64,000 nucleotides of DNA, taken from assembly GCA_002923375.1 (NCBI GenBank), contig BEIJ01000001.1, forward strand, positions 558,001-622,000, given 5' to 3'. Origin of the DNA: a bacterium HR33 (GTDB lineage: Bacteria > Gemmatimonadota > Gemmatimonadetes > Gemmatimonadales > GWC2-71-9). The notes beneath the pieces are model-generated. The model ran no database searches. It was not told where the DNA came from and saw only the letters and a program-made list of their open reading frames with translations. Positions 39,613-45,956 of the stretch are shown here, piece after piece (position 1 is the stretch's first letter; every line of letters starts with the position of its first letter). The translations under genes and the position numbers were made by a program.

Positions 39613-40056
39613 TCAGTCGCAGCGGTCTATTCTACTGGTGACGGCCACCTTCCACGCACCTCCCGTCTTTATGAACACGCGTTCCGACCAACCTGAGCTC
39701 GAGTCTCCGCGCTCCACGACGGTGTAAGGATAAGCGCCGTACACCACACCCGGAGCCAGCCATACCAGCACGGGCTCTCCCGCTATCAAGGTATCCGGCC
39801 ATTCGTTGCTGGCGCGCCGCGCTTCGGCAAAGGGCAAGAATCCTCTCCGCAACGAATCGCCGCCGGCAATTACCAGCTCCGGAGAATCGAGATAATGTGC
39901 CAGATACCCCTCCGCGTCCCGCCGGTGGATGGCGGCGATGTTGCTCCGAAAAGCCTGTTCCGCTTCCTCCAAGTCTCTCCGGCGGATCTCTTCCATGTCC
40001 GGAGCGCCGCAGGCGGCAATAACCAGCACCCCGAGCAAAACCGAGCTTGCCCGCAT
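39613..40056 (-). CDS. SnoaL/DUF4440-like lipoprotein
   Basis: This 147-residue protein has a lipoprotein signal, VLLGVLVIAAC with the lipobox Cys near residue 16. The mature part, EEAEQAFRSNIAAIHRRDAEGYLAHYLDSPELVIAGGDSLRRGF...WLAPGVVYGAYPYTVVERGDSSSGWSERVFIKTGGAWKV, is a typical NTF2-like/SnoaL-type cone domain. The start ATG at 40054-40056 has AAGGAGGAG 4-5 bases upstream, a near-perfect ribosome site; the frame is open farther upstream but that site decides it. Anchored on the outer face of the membrane. Function unknown. Confidence 0.75.
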   Translation of the reverse strand: MRASSVLLGVLVIAACGAPDMEEIRRRDLEEAEQAFRSNIAAIHRRDAEGYLAHYLDSPELVIAGGDSLRRGFLPFAEARRASNEWPDTLIAGEPVLVWLAPGVVYGAYPYTVVERGDSSSGWSERVFIKTGGAWKVAVTSRIDRCD

Positions 40057-40093
40057 TATCTCCTCCTTGGAATTGTCCAGCGTCGTTGAACCG

Positions 40094-41392
40094 TCAGCGC
40101 CCGGGACTGCTCCACGGCGGGGACGCGCTCCAGCCGTCCAAAACTTCGATTTGGGCGACACTGGGCCCCCTTTCCCGCTGCAGCCGTGCTGCCACCTCTT
40201 CCACCCGGCGCATCACCCGCAACACGTTGAGACCCGCCACCTTCTTTACATCCTCCGCGCTCCAGCCGCGGCGCAGCAACTCGGCGAGCAGAGCCGGAAA
40301 CGTAGAGACGTCCTCCAAGCCGATCGGCGTCTCGTCTATCCCGTCCAAGTCCGAACCTATGCCCACGTGATCCACGCCAGCGACGTTGCGTATGTGCTCT
40401 ATATGATCGGCGACCACGCTCAGAGGAGGTCGCGGCATGGAGTTCTTCTCGTTCCACGCGCGCAGCGAGTCCTGCAACGCCGGTCCTTCGACGCCGCGGG
40501 CTCTGAGGCTGCGCTGGTATTCCTGGGCTCGCTGGGAATGCTCATAGGCGGGAAGGTATATGAAGGTCGGAACGTAGTTGACCATCACCACTCCGCCGTT
40601 CTGCGCCACGGCGCGCAGTATGTCGTCCGGCACATTGCGCGGGTGGGGAGTGAAGTGCCGGGACGAGGAATGGGAGAAGATCACCGGAGCCTCGGTAACC
40701 CGCAGCGCATCCCACATGGTGGAGTCCGAAGCGTGAGACAGATCCACCAGCATCCCCAGCCGGTTCATTTCCCGGACCACTTCCTCCCCGAACCGGGTAA
40801 GGCCTCCGTGCTGCATGGAGTCCGTGGCGGCGTCGGCCCAGTCGGTGTTGCGCGAGTGCGTGAGAGTCATGTAGCGCACCCCGAGAGCGTAGAAAGCGCG
40901 CAGCAACCCCAAGGAGTTCTCGATCATGTGCCCGCCCTCGAGCCCGATCAGGGAAGCGATCTTCCCCGCCCGGTGAATCCTCACTACGTCGTCCGCCGTG
41001 CGGGCGAGCTCGAAAGTCTCGGGATACTTGGCCACCAGCCGGTGCACCAAGTCCACCTGCTCCATTCCCACGCGCGCCGCTCCGCGCCCGGCAAACGAAC
41101 TCGGCGAGTAGGCGGACCAAAACTGGCCTCCCACCATCCCGGCCTTGAGTCTGGGGATATCGGTCATCAAGCGAGGCTGCGGCCGAGCGATGTTCGCCGA
41201 GTCGAGACTCAAGGCGAATCCGGTACGAACCGCCCAGGGTAGATCGTTGTGGCCGTCTATCAGCGGCACCTCCCGGAGAATGCGCCGCGCCTGCTCCAAG
41301 TAAGGATCGGCTTGCTGGGCCGCCAAGAGAGCCCCGGGCAGGCCGAGGGAGAAGACAACCGGCAAAAGGACCTTTCGCAGCTTCTGGATCAT
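40094..41392 (-). CDS. Exported membrane dipeptidase (M19 family)
   Basis: The 432-residue protein has a signal peptide ([20 protein letters not shown]) and the M19 renal dipeptidase metal residues: His48 and Asp50 in DGHNDLP, Glu152 in GLEGGHM, His220 in LSHAS and His241 in FSHSS. The final part ([51 protein letters not shown]) is the family C-terminus. It should hydrolyse dipeptides in the periplasm. The ATG overlaps the small upstream gene by four bases. About 37 bases separate it from the lipoprotein gene. Confidence 0.92.
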   Translation of the reverse strand: MIQKLRKVLLPVVFSLGLPGALLAAQQADPYLEQARRILREVPLIDGHNDLPWAVRTGFALSLDSANIARPQPRLMTDIPRLKAGMVGGQFWSAYSPSSFAGRGAARVGMEQVDLVHRLVAKYPETFELARTADDVVRIHRAGKIASLIGLEGGHMIENSLGLLRAFYALGVRYMTLTHSRNTDWADAATDSMQHGGLTRFGEEVVREMNRLGMLVDLSHASDSTMWDALRVTEAPVIFSHSSSRHFTPHPRNVPDDILRAVAQNGGVVMVNYVPTFIYLPAYEHSQRAQEYQRSLRARGVEGPALQDSLRAWNEKNSMPRPPLSVVADHIEHIRNVAGVDHVGIGSDLDGIDETPIGLEDVSTFPALLAELLRRGWSAEDVKKVAGLNVLRVMRRVEEVAARLQRERGPSVAQIEVLDGWSASPPWSSPGR

Positions 41393-41586
41393 CTTCGATT
41401 CCGCTCTGGCTCGGGTTCAGGTGAGTAGCCGGCGCAGCTCAGCACCGGCAGCGACGGATACTTCGGAAACCGAGAATCTTCCTCGGACCTCCGGCACAAC
41501 CAGAACGACGATCCCCGCTTGTTTTTCACTCGGCGGCTGTAAGTACAGTCCGTGCACAGGCCCACCGTCAAAGGGGAGTCGGTCAT
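41389..41586 (-). CDS. Small protein with four conserved cysteines
   Basis: This 65-residue protein, in the first position of the leftward operon, contains CTDC (11-14), then SSFWLC (Cys31) and LPVLSC (Cys51), with a proline-rich end. The pattern C-x2-C-x16-C-x19-C and the [15 protein letters not shown] motif suggest a conserved small metal-binding (zinc ribbon-like) family; I recognise the pattern but not a name. The stop overlaps the dipeptidase start (ATGA). A roughly 77-base gap separates it from the divergent YggX gene. Coding is supported by overlap and the motif; function is unknown. Confidence 0.6.
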   Translation of the reverse strand: MTDSPLTVGLCTDCTYSRRVKNKRGSSFWLCRRSEEDSRFPKYPSLPVLSCAGYSPEPEPERNRR

Positions 41587-41663
41587 CCGACCGTTAAGCT
41601 GGCGTTACGGCGCCCGCCTGGCAAGATTAATAAGTGAGACAGCGTTCCAGAAAGAGGCGACTC

Positions 41664-41900
41664 ATGGCGACGATAACCTGCTCTCGCTGCAAGCAGCCGG
41701 GCGAGCAGCTCAAGGCTCCCCCTCTTCCGGGCGATCTGGGGGCCAGAATCTACGACTCCATCTGCCAGAACTGCTGGCGCGAGTGGCTCCGCCAGCAGAC
41801 GGCAGTGATCAATCACTACGGTTTGAACCTGCTCGATCCTAAAGCCAAGCAGTTTCTCACCCAGCAAACCGAGGTGTTTCTCTTTGGCACGGCGAGCTGA
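41664..41900 (+). CDS. yggX: YggX-type protein with two CxxC motifs
   Basis: The 78-residue protein matches the YggX/oxidative damage protection (Fe(2+)-trafficking) family: PPLPGDLGARIYDSICQNCWREWLRQQTAVINHYGLNLLDPKAKQFL and a C-terminal FFG-like FLFG. Unlike E. coli YggX with a single N-terminal cysteine, this one has four, in CSRC (6-9) and CQNC (34-37), which could bind a metal. The start ATG 41664 has AGAGG upstream. Its stop overlaps the next gene by 17 bases; that gene begins the molybdenum hydroxylase operon. Confidence 0.8.
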   Translation: MATITCSRCKQPGEQLKAPPLPGDLGARIYDSICQNCWREWLRQQTAVINHYGLNLLDPKAKQFLTQQTEVFLFGTAS

Positions 41901-42420
41901 ACCACCCGGACACGCCCATATCTCCCTGGAGGTGAACGGGGAACCGGTGGAGGTTTCTTTTCCGCCCCACAAGACCCTCCTGGAGGTGTTGCGCGAGGAC
42001 CTGGGACTCACCGGGACCAAACACGGCTGTGAGCTCGGCGAGTGCGGTACCTGTACCGTACTGCTCGACGGCCAGCCGGTTCTCTCCTGCCTGGTCTTAG
42101 GCGTGGCTGCGGCAGGTAGAAAGGTAAAAACCGTGGAGGGAATGGCCCGGGGGCCGGAGCTCCATCCGCTGCAACGCGCCTTCGCCGACCTGGGCGCCGC
42201 CCAGTGCGGTTACTGCACTCCGGGCATTCTGCTAGCGGCCGAAGCTCTCCTGGAGCGCAACCCCCGGCCCACGCGGCAGGATATAAAGGAGGCCCTAGCC
42301 GGCAATCTCTGCCGGTGCACCGGCTATATCAAGATCTACGAGGCGGTCGAGCTGGCCGCGGCCTGGATGCGCGGAGAGGACGCCGCCCCGCCTGAGGAAT
42401 CCATCTATGGACGGCGATAG
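41884..42420 (+). CDS. hcrC: [2Fe-2S] subunit of molybdenum hydroxylase, 4-hydroxybenzoyl-CoA reductase gamma-like
   Basis: This 178-residue protein has both plant-type and hydroxylase-type [2Fe-2S] motifs: Cys49, 54, 57 and 69 (HGCELGECGTCTVLLDGQPVLSC), and Cys108, 111, 143 and 145 (CGYCTPG and LCRCTGY). It is the small electron-transfer subunit of an XDH-family enzyme. The gene order small-large-FAD is that of hcrCAB in Thauera. Start TTG 41884 lies inside the yggX gene. I assign hcrC because the FAD partner subunit carries the extra [4Fe-4S] loop; the small subunit alone does not separate family members. Confidence 0.78.
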   Translation: MARRAEPPGHAHISLEVNGEPVEVSFPPHKTLLEVLREDLGLTGTKHGCELGECGTCTVLLDGQPVLSCLVLGVAAAGRKVKTVEGMARGPELHPLQRAFADLGAAQCGYCTPGILLAAEALLERNPRPTRQDIKEALAGNLCRCTGYIKIYEAVELAAAWMRGEDAAPPEESIYGRR

Positions 42421-44944
42421 GGCGGTTCAGGTTTCCACCGAGGTACGCCAAGCGGTCGCCGCGGATCACCCGGGGCGGGAAAAACGCGTCGTGGGCCGCG
42501 CGCACCGCAAGGTGGACGCGGTAGCGAAGGTCACGGGGCAAACTAGGTTTGCGGACGATCTTTTCTTGCCCCGCATGCTCTTCGCCAAACTCCTGCGGAG
42601 CCCGCACCCCCACGCTCGCATAGTGAAGATCGATACGCGCAAGGCGCTGGAGCTCGAAGGGGTCAAGGCGGTGCTGACGGGCGAGGATCTGCCCATACCG
42701 TTCGGGATTCTCCCGGTGAGCCAGGACGAGCACGCACTGGCGCTAGACAAGGTAAGGTTCGTGGGTGATCCGGTTGCCGCCGTGGCGGCGGTGAGCGAAG
42801 AAATTGCGACCCAGGCCTTGGATCTCATCGAGGTCGAGTACGAGCCCCTCGAACCGATCGCCTCGCCGGAAGAAGCGATCGCCAAACCGGAACCCCGGAT
42901 TCACGATTACGGAGACCGCGGCAACTTTCACAAACTGATTCACCTCGAGTTCGGTAACGTCGAGCAGGGGTTCGCGGAGGCGGATTTGGTGGTGGAAGAC
43001 TGCTACTTCTACCAGGGCAGCACCCATCTCCCCATGGAGCAGCATGCCGCCGTCGCGGAATGGTCGCCCCAGGGGAAGCTCACGCTGTGGAGTTCCACCC
43101 AAACGCCGCACTATGTGCACCGCGCCCTGTCCAAAGTTCTCCAGCTTCCGCCGTCCAGGATCCGTGTGATCGCCTGTCCCAACGGAGGGGGTTTTGGAGG
43201 CAAGAGCGATCCTTTCAGCCATGAGATAGTGGCCGCCAAGCTTGCCATGGTAACCGGACGGCCGGTAAAGATTACCCTCACCCGGGAGGAAGTCTTCTAC
43301 TGCCATCGAGGCCGCCATCCCACCTTGATGTGGGTCAAGGCCGGCGTGAAGCGGGACGGCTCGGTCACGGCGCTCCACTTCAAGAGCCTGTTGGACGGAG
43401 GAGCCTACGGATCGTACGGGGTGGCGAGCACTTACTATACCGGGGCGCTTCAAACCGTCACCTACCAGGTACCGCGCTACAAGTTTCAGGGAGCGCGGGT
43501 CTTTACCAACAAACCGCCCTGCGGGCCCAAGCGGGGGCACGGCACGCCCCAGCCGCGCTACGCTCTGGAAATTCATCTCGACAAGATCGCCGAGCGGCTG
43601 GGCATGGACCCCGCGGAGCTGAGGTTGCGGCACTTGGTGCCGCCGCATTCCCTGACCGCCAATTATCTCCGGGTAGGTTCGATGGGACTCGGCGAGTGCA
43701 TCCGCAAGGTGGTGGAGGGATCCGGCTGGCGGGAGAAGTTTCGCAAGCTTCCCTATGGGCGCGGCGTGGGCCTCGCCTGCTCCAGTTACATCTGCGGAGC
43801 CGGACTGCCGATTTACTGGAACAACCTGCCCCAGTCCGGCGTTCAGCTCAAGCTGGACCGCGGGGGCGGTGTCACGGTGTATTGCGGATCCACCGAGATC
43901 GGCCAGGGATCGGATTCGATCCTGGCCTACGTGACGGCCGAGGTTCTGGGGATCGACCCGTTCGACATCGCGGTAGTCACTGCAGACACCGATCTCACTC
44001 CGGTAGACTTGGGAAGTTACTCCAGCCGGGTCACCCTGATGACCGGGAACGCCGCCATTCAAGCCGCCCATAAGGCTCGCGACCTTTTGGCGAGTGCGGT
44101 GGCCCAGAAGCTGGACGTGCCGCCCTCGCGCCTGGAGTTCGCCGGTGGCCGGGTGTTCGACGTGCAGGATCCGGAGCGCGGCGTTGCCTTCGCCGAGGCG
44201 GTGCAGCTAGCCGAAGCGGCCTTCGGCACGATCTGTACGGTCGGATCGTACACTCCTCCTCCGGCGGCGGGCCGCTATCGGGGCGCCGGGGTGGGCCCGT
44301 CGCCCGCTTACTCCTACAGCGCGGCCGTGGCGGAGGTGGAAGTCGATCCGGAGACCGGAATAGTGCGCGTACCGACGATCTGGATCGCCCACGACGTGGG
44401 CCAGTGCATCAACCCGGTAACCGTAATAGGGCAGATCGAGGGTAGTGTATACATGGGTTTGGGGGAGGCGCTGATGGAGGAAATGGTCTACCGGGCCAAC
44501 CGGAACTTGGTGCACAAGATTCCCAGCATGCTGGAGTATAAGAGCCCCACCACGCTGGAGATGTGCGACGTTGTGACCTATTTGGTGGAAGATCCGGATC
44601 CCAGCGGGCCTTTCGGTGCCAAGGAGGTAGGTCAAGGTCCCTTGCTTCCCGTCCCGCCGGCGATCGCCAACGCGGTATACGACGCGGTGGGTGTGAGGAT
44701 CGACGAGATTCCGATAACCCCGGAGAAGGTCCTGAAGGCGCTGAAGGCGAAAGCCAAAGGAGACGCCGGGCGCTTCGGCCCGATCAGCTTCCCCGAGATA
44801 CCTTGGCCCGATCCTATTCGGGTTCCTCCTCCTTGGGAGGGGGGTGACGGTACCGCGGTAGGGGACAAGGGGCGGGGTGCCGGCGGCATGCGGGAACGCC
44901 GAACTCGAGCCGGCGATTACGCCGGTGGCGAGGCGAGGGGATAA
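42407..44944 (+). CDS. hcrA: Molybdopterin subunit, 4-hydroxybenzoyl-CoA reductase alpha-like
   Basis: The 845-residue protein is the catalytic molybdenum subunit of an XDH/aldehyde-oxidase-family enzyme. Motifs: AVAKVTGQTRFADDLFLPRML near the start, NGGGFGGK (about 259-266), CGPKRGHGTPQPRYALE (about 370, close to the HcrA-type CGxxRGHGT in place of the XDH AFRGFG) and the catalytic Glu740 in FGAKEVGQGP. In 4-hydroxybenzoyl-CoA reductase this subunit removes the para-hydroxyl group of the CoA thioester. It is about 75 residues longer than Thauera HcrA; most of the extra is a low-complexity C-terminus. Start ATG 42407 overlaps the previous gene. Three bases separate it from the FAD gene. Confidence 0.8.
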   Translation: MDGDRAVQVSTEVRQAVAADHPGREKRVVGRAHRKVDAVAKVTGQTRFADDLFLPRMLFAKLLRSPHPHARIVKIDTRKALELEGVKAVLTGEDLPIPFGILPVSQDEHALALDKVRFVGDPVAAVAAVSEEIATQALDLIEVEYEPLEPIASPEEAIAKPEPRIHDYGDRGNFHKLIHLEFGNVEQGFAEADLVVEDCYFYQGSTHLPMEQHAAVAEWSPQGKLTLWSSTQTPHYVHRALSKVLQLPPSRIRVIACPNGGGFGGKSDPFSHEIVAAKLAMVTGRPVKITLTREEVFYCHRGRHPTLMWVKAGVKRDGSVTALHFKSLLDGGAYGSYGVASTYYTGALQTVTYQVPRYKFQGARVFTNKPPCGPKRGHGTPQPRYALEIHLDKIAERLGMDPAELRLRHLVPPHSLTANYLRVGSMGLGECIRKVVEGSGWREKFRKLPYGRGVGLACSSYICGAGLPIYWNNLPQSGVQLKLDRGGGVTVYCGSTEIGQGSDSILAYVTAEVLGIDPFDIAVVTADTDLTPVDLGSYSSRVTLMTGNAAIQAAHKARDLLASAVAQKLDVPPSRLEFAGGRVFDVQDPERGVAFAEAVQLAEAAFGTICTVGSYTPPPAAGRYRGAGVGPSPAYSYSAAVAEVEVDPETGIVRVPTIWIAHDVGQCINPVTVIGQIEGSVYMGLGEALMEEMVYRANRNLVHKIPSMLEYKSPTTLEMCDVVTYLVEDPDPSGPFGAKEVGQGPLLPVPPAIANAVYDAVGVRIDEIPITPEKVLKALKAKAKGDAGRFGPISFPEIPWPDPIRVPPPWEGGDGTAVGDKGRGAGGMRERRTRAGDYAGGEARG

Positions 44945-44947
44945 GGG

Positions 44948-45946
44948 GTGCTGCGGCTTCCTTCATTCCGATATTTGGAACCTCGGACCCTCAAGGAAGC
45001 CCTGCGGTGGAAGTCCGAGTCGGGACCGGAGTCCATGTACGTAGCCGGCGGGACCGATCTCTACCCCAACATGAAGCGGCGGCATCAGGAGCCCAAGGTG
45101 GTCATTTCCCTCGCCAGGATACGGGCTCTTCGCCCCAAGGGTCGGTCCAGGAAAGCGGCTTCCGGTTTGACGCTCGCTCCGATGATGACGCTCACCGAGC
45201 TGGTGGAAAGCGAGGGGATCCGGGAAAGTTATCCGGTGCTCGCTCGGGCGGCGGAGCTGATCAGCACGCCCATTCTCCGCAACATGGGCACGCTCGGAGG
45301 TAACCTCTGTCTGGATACTCGCTGCAACTATTACAACCAGAGCTACGAGTGGCGGAAGGCCATCAACTTCTGCCTCAAGAAAGACGGCGCTATTTGCTGG
45401 GTCGCCCCGTCGAGTCCCCGCTGCTGGGCGGTGAATTCTTCGGATCTGGCTCCGGTGATGGTCGCTATCGGCGCCGACTTCCTGCTGGTGGGGCCGGAGG
45501 GAGAGCGCACCGTAGCAGCGGCTGACTTTTACCAGAACGACGGTATCGATTATTTGAGCAAGCATCCCGGCGAGATCCTGGCGGAGATCAGAGTGCCGCC
45601 GCGGGACGGTTGGGAGGCGACCTATTGGAAGCTGCGGCGCCGCGGGTCGTTCGATTTTCCGGTGCTGGGCGTCGCGGCGTGGGTTCGCTGGGAGGAGCAG
45701 AAGGTGGCCGAAGCCCGGATCGTGCTGGGCGCAGTCGCCAGCCAACCGCAGCCGGTACCCGAAGCCGCGGCCGCGATTATAGGATCGCGGCTGGACGACG
45801 AAGCGATCGAGGAAGCGGCGCTGGCTGCGTTTCGGCCGTCGAAGCCGATGGACAATACCGACTTCGGCCTGGCCTGGCGCAAGGAGATGACGCGGCAATT
45901 TGTCCGCGGAGCGCTGAAGGAGCTTCGTTCCAAATTGGTCGAGTGA
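44948..45946 (+). CDS. hcrB: FAD/[4Fe-4S] subunit, 4-hydroxybenzoyl-CoA reductase beta-like
   Basis: This 332-residue protein is the flavin subunit (AGGTDLYPNMK, 33-43; LRNMGTLGGNL, 110-120). A loop after it has Cys126, Cys142, Cys150 and Cys159. Their spacing (16, 8, 9) is exactly that of the [4Fe-4S] ligands of Thauera HcrB as I recall it (C122, C138, C146, C155), and the flanking sequence LDTRCNYYNQS...CLKKDGAICWVAP...RCWAVNSSDLAP is close to it. That extra cluster is peculiar to 4-hydroxybenzoyl-CoA reductases, which run the reaction in the reducing direction. Start GTG 44948. A strong AAGGAGGA at the end of this gene serves the M14 peptidase. Confidence 0.85.
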   Translation: MLRLPSFRYLEPRTLKEALRWKSESGPESMYVAGGTDLYPNMKRRHQEPKVVISLARIRALRPKGRSRKAASGLTLAPMMTLTELVESEGIRESYPVLARAAELISTPILRNMGTLGGNLCLDTRCNYYNQSYEWRKAINFCLKKDGAICWVAPSSPRCWAVNSSDLAPVMVAIGADFLLVGPEGERTVAAADFYQNDGIDYLSKHPGEILAEIRVPPRDGWEATYWKLRRRGSFDFPVLGVAAWVRWEEQKVAEARIVLGAVASQPQPVPEAAAAIIGSRLDDEAIEEAALAAFRPSKPMDNTDFGLAWRKEMTRQFVRGALKELRSKLVE

Positions 45947-45956
45947 AGGAGGATCG

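Noticed and set aside
41884-45946. Carbon monoxide dehydrogenase or xanthine dehydrogenase
   Set aside because: The CoxL active-site loop (VAYRCSFR-type) is absent and the FAD subunit has the four-cysteine loop, which these enzymes do not have.
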